Shown here in pieces: positions 1 through 8,210 of a stretch of DNA of 64,000 nucleotides. Each line of letters starts with the position of its first letter. Positions within the stretch are counted from its first letter, which is position 1. Where the stretch lies: assembly GCA_947476065.1 (NCBI GenBank), contig CANJPG010000007.1:1-64000 (forward strand), read 5' to 3'. The notes under the pieces are model-generated. The model did not search any database. It was not told where the DNA came from and worked only from the letters and a program-made list of their open reading frames with translations. A program made the position numbers and the translations under genes. This stretch comes from Fidelibacterota bacterium. GTDB taxonomy: Bacteria; Pseudomonadota; Alphaproteobacteria; Rhodospirillales; Rhodospirillaceae.

Positions 1-131
1 GCATTGGCCGCGCGCGGCAATGTCGCGATCAGCGCAGCGCCGGCGGTCATCGCGCCGAAATGGCGGCGGGTCACGCGGCCGGTCTCGCGCAGATGTTCGG
101 TCATGTCATTGAGTGAATGTTCGTCGCACAT
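1..131 (-). CDS. Tat-exported protein, N-terminal fragment
   Basis: Reading leftward from an ATG at 131, 43 codons stay open to the window edge. The N-terminus carries a twin-arginine motif (TRRHFGAM) followed by a small hydrophobic stretch (TAGAALIATLP), which is a Tat signal peptide, so the product should be exported folded. A strong GGAGGGG ribosome binding site lies four bases before the ATG and fixes the start. The mature protein is outside the window. Secreted alpha/beta hydrolases of the dienelactone hydrolase type can begin this way, but too little is visible to assign a function. Confidence 0.7.
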   Translation of the reverse strand, partial: MCDEHSLNDMTEHLRETGRVTRRHFGAMTAGAALIATLPRAAN

Positions 132-297
132 AGTCCCCTCCATGGGCTTGATGATGCGGCCCCCTCTCCGCCGAAAGGGCCGGCCGTTCTGACGCCGTCA
201 AATATTAGCACCGGACGAAACGCCCGGGGCAGAAATCTTCACCGGCTGGCGTTCGCTAAATGCCTATAAACGCTTCAGAAAAAGCGATATGTGACGC

Positions 298-2937
298 TCA
301 GGCGAAGGGGCTTTGCGCGGCTTTGGTGCCGCCGGAAATGGTCGCGGTGACGTCGAGCAGCACCCGTCCCAAGGCCAAACCGCCGGGGCAGGCCAGATAT
401 TTAGGCCGCCATTCGGGTCCGAATTTTTCCTTGTACTTGCGCAAGCCGCGGAAGCTGTAGAACTGGTCGCCGATGCGATACAAGAGGCCGCCCAGCTTGT
501 GCCACAGCGGCCCCAGGTGCCGCCCCTCGAGCCCCGACAAGGGCGCCATCCCGAGGTTGAACCAGACATAGCCCTGGGCCTTGCCCCAGAGCATGATTTC
601 CACCAGCAGGAAATCCATCACGCCGTGAACCGGCGTATCGGTGTGGCGCATCAGATCAACGGAAAGTTCGGCGCGCTGCGCGCTTTGCCAGAGATTGGCA
701 AAAGCGACGATCTCGCCGTTCACCATCACCACGCCGCATGGACTCGCCGCAAGATAACGTTCATCGAAGTAACCGAGAGAGAACCCCTTCTCTTTGCCGG
801 CCTTATGCTTCAGCCATTCACTCGACACCCGCCAGAGGCGCGGCATGGCGGCTACAACTTCTTGCGGCGACAGCATCTTGAACACGGCGCCTTCGCGCAC
901 AGCGCGTTTGTGCGTTTGACGCAAATCTCGGCGCGCCGAGGAGTCCAAGGAGAAGGTCGACAGATCGACCCGCGCTTCATCGCCCAGCTTGTAGAGGGCT
1001 AGGCCCAGATCAGCGTAGGCGCCGAGGTTCTCTGGCTTGACTTGATAGAAGGCGCATTTGCCGCCGAACTGATCGCTGAGCTCACGGAATTTCCACAGGA
1101 GTTCGATTTGCTTGGAATGCGGGGCCACAGGGTCGCCCATGGCGAGCCAGGTGCCGCCGTGGACGCGGTACATGATGAAGCCGTCGCCGCTATCGTTGAA
1201 CAGCACTGCCTTGTCGCCCACCAGGGCGAGATTGGCCGAAGAGTCGAGAGACTTGCCCACCACTTCGGCGATCTTGTCCATCTCCGCGGGTGTCGGCAGC
1301 GCCGGTGCTTCGCTGCGGGAGCGCAGGAGCTGGCGAATGCCTGCCGCCGTGAACAGCAGCGTCACCAAGAGCGACGCGCGCAGGAAGCGCGGTGCGTTGC
1401 CGTTCAGCTCGAACTGCCACCACAACTCGGAATCATATTCCACGTAGCGGTGCGCGAAGAAGCCAATCCACACGCTCCCGGCGATGACCGCCGCAGCCGC
1501 CAACAGCCACTGGCGGGAGAGTTCTAATTGCAGTAACGCGCCGTGGCGATAGAAGGCGCTGCGCGCCGGCCAGAGTGCCAGCCCGATAGCCACGAGGACC
1601 AGCGCCTCCTGGTAATGATTGCCCTTGGCCACGGACGTAACCGCACCGACCACCAGCAGCGCCAAGGTGGCGTAATAAGCCGTATCGACCCGCTGCAAGA
1701 GCGCGCCCGAAAGCAGCAGCAGCCCCACGCCCGCCACCGAGGCTATGAGGTGCGAGCCCTCGATCAATCCGAGGGGCAGCCAGTCGTTGACGGTGCGCAG
1801 CGCTCGCCTACGCTCGGGTGCTGCGCCCGAGATGACGAGAATGGCGCCGGCCAGCAAAACCGCTGCGGCGGAAATGGCCGGCGCGATCAGCGTCCATTGT
1901 TTGCTGGCGATTTGCGCTACCGCCGAGAGGTGACGCCGCCGGGCGGCATACTCGCCAATGCCGAACCAGCCGGTGGCCAGCACCAGAGGCACGATGTAAT
2001 AAATCAAGCGGTAGGCGAGCAGCGCGCCGAGCACTTCGTGGGCCGTCAGCGTCTCGGCCGTGAAGGAAATGATCAGGCCTTCAAACACGCCGAGACCGCC
2101 CGGCACGTGGCTGATCACCGAGACCACCACGGCGGTGACATAGGCGCTGAGGAAAGCCAGGAACGAAAAACCGCTGTCACCCAAGGGCAGCAAAATATAA
2201 AGCGTCGCCGCGGCCAGGACGAGATCGAGGATGCCGATCAGCACCTGCCCCAAGGTGAGTCCCAGCGTCGGCACTTGGATGCGCCAGCGCCCGAGCTTCA
2301 AATGGCGCGCACGGAAGGCACTGAGCGCCAGCAGCGCCGGCACCGGCAAGGCCAGCAGCGCACCGATGAGCCGCACGAGCATTTCGGGGATCGGCACCAG
2401 CGCCATAAGCGACTGGGGTTCCACGAGCAGCGACAGCCCGCCCAAGAAGGATGCGCTCAACGGGAAGGTCAAAGCGTGAAAGGCAATCGCAGTAGTGATC
2501 TGCAGGCCACTAAGCCCGGCGGAAGAATAAAAGCGGTAGCGCACGGAGCCGCCGGTGAGCGTGCCGAAGCCCAAATTGTGGGTCAGCGCACCGGCCATGA
2601 ACGAGGTTTTGACAACCGTCCACGGCGAAACCTGACCGCCAGCATAACGCACCGCCAGAAAGTCGATCGCCACCAAGGCCGCATAGCTCGCGAGGGTGAA
2701 GAGCCCGGCCAGGGCCAGATTCTTCTGCGGCAAACGGTTGAGATAGATCAACGCGTCGGCCAAGTGTTTATCGGCCAGTTCGCGTTCCAAAAGCCAGATG
2801 GCCCCGGCAAAAATCAGTGCCGCGGCGACCGGCAGGAAGCGTCGGATCCGCGGCAGCCAAACGGCCAGGCGAGATGGCATGGGGGCAGCCAACCCGGATG
2901 CCCCTGCATCCAGTGCGTTGTCAACGTCTGCGCTCAT
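298..2937 (-). CDS. mprF: Lysyl-phosphatidylglycerol synthase/flippase MprF (LpiA)
   Basis: This 879-residue membrane protein has the full MprF layout. Residues from about 25 to 530 form many hydrophobic segments (the flippase half). The C-terminal 330 residues are a soluble DUF2156-type aminoacyl-phosphatidylglycerol synthase domain, with recognisable stretches such as GDPVAPHSKQ and FNLGMAPLSG. The family transfers lysine from Lys-tRNA to phosphatidylglycerol and flips the product to the outer leaflet, which lowers the negative surface charge and gives resistance to cationic peptides and acid. The length is normal for the family. The gene is divergent from acvB across 123 bp. In Agrobacterium and Rhizobium tropici the same two genes (lpiA/acvB) form an operon, so the divergent arrangement is unusual but supports both assignments. 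Confidence 0.93.
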   Translation of the reverse strand: MSADVDNALDAGASGLAAPMPSRLAVWLPRIRRFLPVAAALIFAGAIWLLERELADKHLADALIYLNRLPQKNLALAGLFTLASYAALVAIDFLAVRYAGGQVSPWTVVKTSFMAGALTHNLGFGTLTGGSVRYRFYSSAGLSGLQITTAIAFHALTFPLSASFLGGLSLLVEPQSLMALVPIPEMLVRLIGALLALPVPALLALSAFRARHLKLGRWRIQVPTLGLTLGQVLIGILDLVLAAATLYILLPLGDSGFSFLAFLSAYVTAVVVSVISHVPGGLGVFEGLIISFTAETLTAHEVLGALLAYRLIYYIVPLVLATGWFGIGEYAARRRHLSAVAQIASKQWTLIAPAISAAAVLLAGAILVISGAAPERRRALRTVNDWLPLGLIEGSHLIASVAGVGLLLLSGALLQRVDTAYYATLALLVVGAVTSVAKGNHYQEALVLVAIGLALWPARSAFYRHGALLQLELSRQWLLAAAAVIAGSVWIGFFAHRYVEYDSELWWQFELNGNAPRFLRASLLVTLLFTAAGIRQLLRSRSEAPALPTPAEMDKIAEVVGKSLDSSANLALVGDKAVLFNDSGDGFIMYRVHGGTWLAMGDPVAPHSKQIELLWKFRELSDQFGGKCAFYQVKPENLGAYADLGLALYKLGDEARVDLSTFSLDSSARRDLRQTHKRAVREGAVFKMLSPQEVVAAMPRLWRVSSEWLKHKAGKEKGFSLGYFDERYLAASPCGVVMVNGEIVAFANLWQSAQRAELSVDLMRHTDTPVHGVMDFLLVEIMLWGKAQGYVWFNLGMAPLSGLEGRHLGPLWHKLGGLLYRIGDQFYSFRGLRKYKEKFGPEWRPKYLACPGGLALGRVLLDVTATISGGTKAAQSPFA

Positions 2938-3060
2938 GCGACGTCTATTCCCGCCCCATCTTGATCACGATCAGATGATATCTCTTTAACGCGGAAAAGA
3001 CAGTATCGGCGGTCACCCTCAGCTCTGTTACCATTCGCCAAACCGAGGTGACGGTTCGCG

Positions 3061-4398
3061 ATGCATTTTCCCACAATTTCCACGGTCTTTCGCGGCGCAC
3101 TGTGCGGCTTGGCCCTGCTTTTGACGTCTTGTGACAACGACGACGTCCACCGCGCCACCTTAAAGATTTCTGATGAACTCAGCGGGGAGTTGTATTGGTT
3201 CGACCGCAAGGCCAGCGACGTCATCATCTTAATGACCAGTGCCGGGAATGCAGCTGATCTGGATATGGCCAGCGCTCTCGCCTGGCCGGACCGTATGGTG
3301 GCGGTGCTGTCGGAGACCACCCCTGCCGGAAATACGACCGGCTGCCGGGATATGCTGCTGGAGGCGACCAAAGCGCTGGAGGATTTCGCCCACAACCGCG
3401 GATTTCCGGCCCTCAAAAAACCGCTCGTCATCGGACTGGACGGCGCGGGCCGCGCGGCGGCCGGCTTTGCCGACGCAGCGGCAGAGGACGACGCCAAGGC
3501 GGTAATCGCCGGCAGCTATTGCCCCGGAAATGCCACCCAACGCACGCTGTTTTGTGATTCAGGCCGGGATGCAAGTGCGGGCAAAAAGGCGGATTTTCCC
3601 TTCATCGTTATGCCCGATGAGCCGCACTGCACGGTCGCCGATCTCAAGCCGGCATTGGCGCCTTTCGCCGATGCGCGCGCCATTGCGCCAGTCGCCGGGC
3701 AGGATATCGACCTGATGGCCTCCGTCGTCAGCCAGATCCTGCGCACGGTCGAAGATAGCGAAATGCCGAGCAACGACTTGGACCTGCCGCTGATCGAACT
3801 TCCCGTCGCCGGCAAGGACCGGCGTCTGGCTATCATTTATTCGGGGGACGGCGGCTGGACCGACATCGACAAACAGCTGGGCGAAGAACTGTCGGAGCGA
3901 GGAATCGCCGTGGTCGGGCTCGATAGCCTGAAATATTTCTGGCAGCGGGTGGAGCCCGGCGAAGCCGCCGGCGACCTCGCGCGCATCATCGCCCACTACA
4001 AAGAGCAGTGGCACCGGGACCAAATAATGCTGATCGGATATTCTTTCGGCGCCGATGCCTTGCCTATTCTGTGGAAAGACCTGCCGCAAACCACTCGAGA
4101 CTCCGTGTCTCTCATGGCGCTGCTGGGTCTCAGCCGCGATGCGTCCTTCGAGATCACCGTCGCCGGCTGGGTCGGCGTCACGCCGCGCGAAGCGGTACCG
4201 ACGCTTCCCGCCATTCAGGATGTCGCGGGCCCTCGTGTGCTGTGCATCTACGGCACCGAAGATACCGAAGACCCCTGCCCGCACCTGGATTCACCCAATA
4301 TCGAGGCGGTCGGAACACCTGGAGGGCATCACTTCGACGAGAGCTATAAAAAAGTCGCCGATACCATTATCTCGCGCTTCAACGCACTGCAGAAGTGA
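3061..4398 (+). CDS. acvB: AcvB/VirJ-family lipoprotein, probable lysyl-PG hydrolase
   Basis: This 445-residue protein has a signal peptide ending in a lipobox (LTSC, Cys24), so it is probably a lipoprotein. The C-terminal half is the VirJ domain, with SGDGGW near residue 261 and the alpha/beta-hydrolase nucleophile elbow GYSFGAD (Ser near 328). The N-terminal half is a degenerate second VirJ-like domain, giving the two-domain AcvB length. In Agrobacterium, AcvB is a periplasmic enzyme that hydrolyses lysyl-phosphatidylglycerol made by LpiA/MprF. The neighbouring divergent mprF fits that role. The 3' end overlaps the convergent methyltransferase gene by 20 bp. Confidence 0.88.
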   Translation: MHFPTISTVFRGALCGLALLLTSCDNDDVHRATLKISDELSGELYWFDRKASDVIILMTSAGNAADLDMASALAWPDRMVAVLSETTPAGNTTGCRDMLLEATKALEDFAHNRGFPALKKPLVIGLDGAGRAAAGFADAAAEDDAKAVIAGSYCPGNATQRTLFCDSGRDASAGKKADFPFIVMPDEPHCTVADLKPALAPFADARAIAPVAGQDIDLMASVVSQILRTVEDSEMPSNDLDLPLIELPVAGKDRRLAIIYSGDGGWTDIDKQLGEELSERGIAVVGLDSLKYFWQRVEPGEAAGDLARIIAHYKEQWHRDQIMLIGYSFGADALPILWKDLPQTTRDSVSLMALLGLSRDASFEITVAGWVGVTPREAVPTLPAIQDVAGPRVLCIYGTEDTEDPCPHLDSPNIEAVGTPGGHHFDESYKKVADTIISRFNALQK

Positions 4399-5020
4399 GC
4401 GTGAAAAGCTCGTAGCGGTGCGGATGGCGCTGCAGGCGCCCCACTGGCGGGAATTCGGCGCCGGATGGAATATGGGCAAGTGCTGTGGCTTGCACGTGGG
4501 GCTTAATCGCCGCCATCTCCTGGCCGTCGGTCAGACCCGGATTCCAGCCGACGATGAACAAAGCCCCCGGCTCGGCGACCTTGGCGATACTCTCGATGGC
4601 CGCGGACGCATCCTCGGCCGTGTTGACACCGAAGCCGAAGATGCCGTTGAACATTATCACATCGAAACACAGCTCGCCGACCAGCGTATGAACCTGGCGG
4701 ATATCGCCGACGAAGTGGCCCGCGGGCGCGCCGTATTTGGCCGACAGCGGATCGAGATCGATGCTCCAGACGGCGATCTCATGGTCGGCACAGCTCTTGT
4801 AAAACGGCACGTTGTAGGACTGTGCGCCGACGAACAGCATGCGCCTGCGTCCATCCGCGGCGAGCGCCGGCAGCAATTCACGAAGGAGAAACTGCCGCGA
4901 GGGCAAATCCTGAATCAGGCGCCCGGCCATTCGCCGGCGGATCGGCTTGGGAAAGATGAAGCGGATAAACCCGAGGCGGCGAAACAGCCGCGGCAAAACC
5001 TCGCTCATCTCGCCTGTCAT
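4379..5020 (-). CDS. Class I SAM-dependent methyltransferase-like protein
   Basis: The protein has 213 residues. A Rossmann-type motif I appears as RMLFVGAQSYN, followed by an acidic strand end (VWSIDLDPL), an aspartate loop (FVGDIRQVH) and FDVIMFNGIFGFG, the order expected for class I SAM methyltransferases. Motif I has GAQS instead of the usual GxGxG, so the fold is likely but the activity is less certain. No signal peptide is seen, so it is probably cytoplasmic. The substrate cannot be inferred. It is convergent with acvB and overlaps its last 20 bases. Confidence 0.65.
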   Translation of the reverse strand: MTGEMSEVLPRLFRRLGFIRFIFPKPIRRRMAGRLIQDLPSRQFLLRELLPALAADGRRRMLFVGAQSYNVPFYKSCADHEIAVWSIDLDPLSAKYGAPAGHFVGDIRQVHTLVGELCFDVIMFNGIFGFGVNTAEDASAAIESIAKVAEPGALFIVGWNPGLTDGQEMAAIKPHVQATALAHIPSGAEFPPVGRLQRHPHRYELFTLTSAVR

Positions 5021-5194
5021 CCCCTAAAACCATCGGCCCTGGGCAGGATACGCAATACCGGGGCTGGGCGTAACAGAAAGCTGATCTTGCGATACGGCAG
5101 CCTCTGCAACGGTTTAGGGCCGGCGTTTGCCGGCTTGCCCGATGCTGCGAGCTGTTGTCCAATGGCGCACCATACGCAACATAGGGAGACTCAC

Positions 5195-5689
5195 ATGCGC
5201 AAATTGCTTCTGCTAACGGCCGCCATGGCTGCCTTGGCCACATCGGCTATCGCCGCCGATGCCCCGTCGATGAAAACCTTTGGCGCCGCCAGTGAAATTC
5301 CCGGCCTCATTGCCAAGGCCAAGGCCGAGCGCAAGGGCGATCAGCCGCTGGTGATCGAACCGATCCTGTCGCTGGCGCCCTACCACGCCGACCTCGAATA
5401 CCGGCCCGGTACCTCGCCCGCATCGCTCCACGAACAGGACGCCGAGATGATGCTGGTGCTCGAAGGCAGCGGCACGGCGGTCATCGGCGGCAAGCTCGTC
5501 GGCGAAACCCGCACCAACTCCAGCAACCTGCGCGGCACCTCTATCGAAGGCGGCGAGTCCAAGCCGCTTGTCAAAGGCGACGTCCTCATCGTCCCGGAAA
5601 AAACTGCGCACCAGATAATCCCCGGCGGCGGCGCACCCATCGTGCTGATGACCCTGCATGTACCGCGCCCGACGGATTGGCCGAAGTAG
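5195..5689 (+). CDS. Secreted cupin-domain protein
   Basis: The open frame extends far upstream, but the true start is the ATG at 5195: it follows an AGGGAG site and begins a clear signal peptide (MRKLLLLTAAMAALATSAIA). The mature part, about 145 residues, is a single cupin. SLHEQDAEMMLVLEGSG supplies the His and Glu of motif 1, and KGDVLIVPEKTAHQI supplies motif 2 with its His. Cupins of this type bind one metal ion. The substrate is unknown. The protein is periplasmic or secreted, and the gene is not in an obvious operon. Confidence 0.85.
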   Translation: MRKLLLLTAAMAALATSAIAADAPSMKTFGAASEIPGLIAKAKAERKGDQPLVIEPILSLAPYHADLEYRPGTSPASLHEQDAEMMLVLEGSGTAVIGGKLVGETRTNSSNLRGTSIEGGESKPLVKGDVLIVPEKTAHQIIPGGGAPIVLMTLHVPRPTDWPK

Positions 5690-5721
5690 CAAAAAAGAAG
5701 CACGCCGGCCAAGAAATAGCG

Positions 5722-7671
5722 CTAGAACTCGCCCGCGAGTTTAGCGGCGATTTCGTCGATTACTTGGGGCCAGTCGCCGCCCTTCTTCTGGCGGAACAGT
5801 GTGGCCGTTGGATACCAGACGCTGTCGGGACGGTGCAGAAGCCAGCGCCAGTCGGGCTCGACCTTGAGCATGATCCATGTCGGACGCCCCAGCGCCGCCG
5901 ACATATGGGCGACCGCTGTGTCCACCGTGATCACCAGATCGACGCACTGCGCTAAGGCCGCCGTCTCGGCAAAGCTGGTGAGTTCATCACCGAAGAAGCG
6001 GATCTGCGGACGCGCGGCCAGCGCCGCGCGGTCGTGATCGCGGATTTCCTTTTGCAGGCTGATGAATTCAAAGGGCTGCGTCAGCACCTTGTCCATCTCG
6101 GACAGCAGAATTGAGCGATTGTAGTCGTTCACATACTCCCCACTGCCGGACCACACGAGGCCGATGCGCCGTTGTGTCGAAGGACCCAGTTTCGCCTGCC
6201 ATTTTTCAACGAGAGCCGGATCGGCAGACAGATAGGAGATGGGGCGCGGTAACGTCTCTAGCGTCGTCTTGAAGGCCAGCGGCAGACTCATCAGCGGACA
6301 ATGCAGGTCGAAGGGTGGAATCTCGTCGCCGAAGGCGATAACCCTTTCGCAGCGCGTGAACTGACTCATCAGGGCCTTGAGCGGGGGCTGGACCTCCAAG
6401 ATGATTTTCGCGCCCAAATCGGCGACGAGGTTCACGTAGCGTACGATCTGCAGGGTGTCGCCGAAGCCCTGCTCGGCGTGCAGCAGGATGGTTTTACCGG
6501 CGAGCGGCTGGTCGCCGAGCCACAGGGGTTGCGTAAAGTCGCGGCGGCTCGCGCGCCCATGCCAGCGCCACTCATACTGCTGCCAGCCCTTCTCCCATTG
6601 TCCCAGCAGCAAACGCGACAAGCCGGCGCTGAATTGCGCCTCGGCATACGCGGGATTGAGAGCTGTAGCCTTGTCGTAACTGGCCAGCGCCTCTTCATAG
6701 CGGCCCAGGCCCCGAAAGGCGTGGGCGCGGTTGTTGTAGCCTTTCTCGTTGTCGGCCTGCAGGGACAGCATGCGCGTGAAGGCCTCCAGCGCTTCGTCGT
6801 CACGGTGCAGCTCCTGCAGGATGGCACCGCGATTGTTGAGCGCTTCGACATAGTTCGGATCGATGGCTAGGGCGCGGTCGAAGTCGGCCAGGGCATCCTC
6901 GTTGCGGCGCGCGTCGCGCAGCATCAGGCCGCGGTTATTGAGGGCCGCCGGGTAATCGGGCTGATATGCAATGGCGCGCTGATAACTCTCGATGGCTTCG
7001 CCGGGACGCTTGAGGTCCTGCAGCACCAGGCCGCGATTGTAGTGCGCCATGGCGTAATCGGGCTGGAGCGACACGGCCCGGTCGAAACTGGCGAGCGCCT
7101 CGTCCGGACGCATCAGGTTGCGCAAGGCCGTGCCGCGGTTGTTGTAGGTTTCGGCGTTGTTGGGCTCGACCACCAGCGCACGGTCGAAGGCCCCCAGTGC
7201 GTCGTCGTAATGCTTCAACTCCTGCAGCACCAGTCCGCGGTTGACGAGCGCCTTGGCGTTGCGCGGGTCCATGGCCAGCACACGGTCGTAGCCATTGAGC
7301 GCATCCTGGTGGCGCCCGAGGTCCTGCAAGATGAGGGCACGGTTATAGACCGCGGCGGCGTAATCCGGACGCAGGGCCAGCGCACGCTCGCAGCTGGCCA
7401 GGGCCTCGGCATTGCGCTTTAGGGCGCGCAGGGCCAGCCCACGATTGGAATGGAGCACCGGCGAATTGGGGTTGATCCTGAGGGCCTTGGCGAAGTGCTT
7501 TTCGGCGCTGACGGCGCGCCCGCTTTGCAGCTCGATGGCGGCCAGCAGGCCCAGGGCTTCGATGTGCTGCGGCTGTTGGCGCAGGACGTCGAGGTAGCCC
7601 TTCTCCGCTGCGTCTATGCGGCCCTGCTGGTGCGCAGCCCGCGCCTTCGCTAATGTCTCGTCAGCCTTCAT
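5722..7671 (-). CDS. TPR protein with GT9-like glycosyltransferase domain
   Basis: This 649-residue protein starts with about eleven tetratricopeptide repeats of 34 residues (recurring AL..FDRAL and NNRG..L units) up to about residue 370. A linker with GQWEKGWQQYEWRW follows, then a C-terminal glycosyltransferase-like domain with HAEQGFGDTLQIVRY, IGLVWSGSGEY and VDTAVAHMSAALGRP, motifs seen in heptosyltransferase-type (GT9) and TPR-linked O-glycosyltransferases. No signal peptide is visible, so it is likely cytoplasmic. It could glycosylate proteins or a surface polymer, but neither donor nor acceptor is indicated. The exported protein at 7693 lies 21 bp upstream in the same direction. Confidence 0.82.
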   Translation of the reverse strand: MKADETLAKARAAHQQGRIDAAEKGYLDVLRQQPQHIEALGLLAAIELQSGRAVSAEKHFAKALRINPNSPVLHSNRGLALRALKRNAEALASCERALALRPDYAAAVYNRALILQDLGRHQDALNGYDRVLAMDPRNAKALVNRGLVLQELKHYDDALGAFDRALVVEPNNAETYNNRGTALRNLMRPDEALASFDRAVSLQPDYAMAHYNRGLVLQDLKRPGEAIESYQRAIAYQPDYPAALNNRGLMLRDARRNEDALADFDRALAIDPNYVEALNNRGAILQELHRDDEALEAFTRMLSLQADNEKGYNNRAHAFRGLGRYEEALASYDKATALNPAYAEAQFSAGLSRLLLGQWEKGWQQYEWRWHGRASRRDFTQPLWLGDQPLAGKTILLHAEQGFGDTLQIVRYVNLVADLGAKIILEVQPPLKALMSQFTRCERVIAFGDEIPPFDLHCPLMSLPLAFKTTLETLPRPISYLSADPALVEKWQAKLGPSTQRRIGLVWSGSGEYVNDYNRSILLSEMDKVLTQPFEFISLQKEIRDHDRAALAARPQIRFFGDELTSFAETAALAQCVDLVITVDTAVAHMSAALGRPTWIMLKVEPDWRWLLHRPDSVWYPTATLFRQKKGGDWPQVIDEIAAKLAGEF

Positions 7672-7692
7672 AGGTGCAGGCTGCCAGGAGTC

Positions 7693-8166
7693 TCAGGCTT
7701 TTTCGAGAACGAAGTTCACTTCGAAAAGGCCGCGGTTTTGGCTGGTTCTGGAGCGATTCATGCGCCGGGACATGACGTAACCCGGCTTCTTGGCGCTGAT
7801 TTCCACCGACTTGGCGGGCAGGTCCAGGTCGGCGCCGATCATGGAAGACACCACGCTCAGCACGTCCAGAGTGCGGTAGCGCCCGATGACATTGGTATAG
7901 GCGTTGAAGGTTATGGGCTCCAAGCTATAGCCCGGCGGCACATTCACGCTGATATTGATGGAAACGTTGTCGAGATAGTTGCCGGCCGGGTCTTTGGCGG
8001 TGCCGACAAAGACGATCTGCTGATCGAGCGGGATTTTGGCATCGAGCGGGTTGTTAAAAAAGTCGTCGCCGTTGGCACGCACAAGCCGTGGCGCTGCGAG
8101 CACCGCCAGGGCAGCAATTCCAGCCTGCACAAACAACCGTCTTTTCACGAAGCGGACACCGCACAT
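7693..8166 (-). CDS. Small exported protein of unknown function
   Basis: The product has 157 residues. The N-terminus (VKRRLFVQAGIAALAVLAAP) is a Tat-like or Sec signal peptide. The mature part is predicted to be beta-rich, with alternating polar and hydrophobic stretches such as NVSINISVNVPPGYS and KSVEISAKKPGYV, which recall carboxypeptidase-regulatory-like or Ig-like folds. The ATG at 8166 is supported by GAGG five bases upstream. It lies downstream of the cytochrome-propeller gene but is separated from it by a strong hairpin. The function is not recognised. Confidence 0.75.
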   Translation of the reverse strand: MCGVRFVKRRLFVQAGIAALAVLAAPRLVRANGDDFFNNPLDAKIPLDQQIVFVGTAKDPAGNYLDNVSINISVNVPPGYSLEPITFNAYTNVIGRYRTLDVLSVVSSMIGADLDLPAKSVEISAKKPGYVMSRRMNRSRTSQNRGLFEVNFVLEKA

Positions 8167-8172
8167 GTTAGC

Positions 8173-8200
8173 CTCGGGCAGGAGAAGTCCCCTGCCCGAG
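8173..8200 (-). terminator. Hairpin downstream of the cytochrome-propeller gene
   Basis: Positions 8173-8182 (CTCGGGCAGG) pair perfectly with 8191-8200 around an 8-base loop. The hairpin lies 11 bases past the stop of the 8211-10169 gene and just before the next gene. There is no clear T-run, so it may attenuate rather than fully stop transcription, or protect the 3' end of the mRNA. Confidence 0.6.
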
Positions 8201-8210
8201 TTGGTTCATC

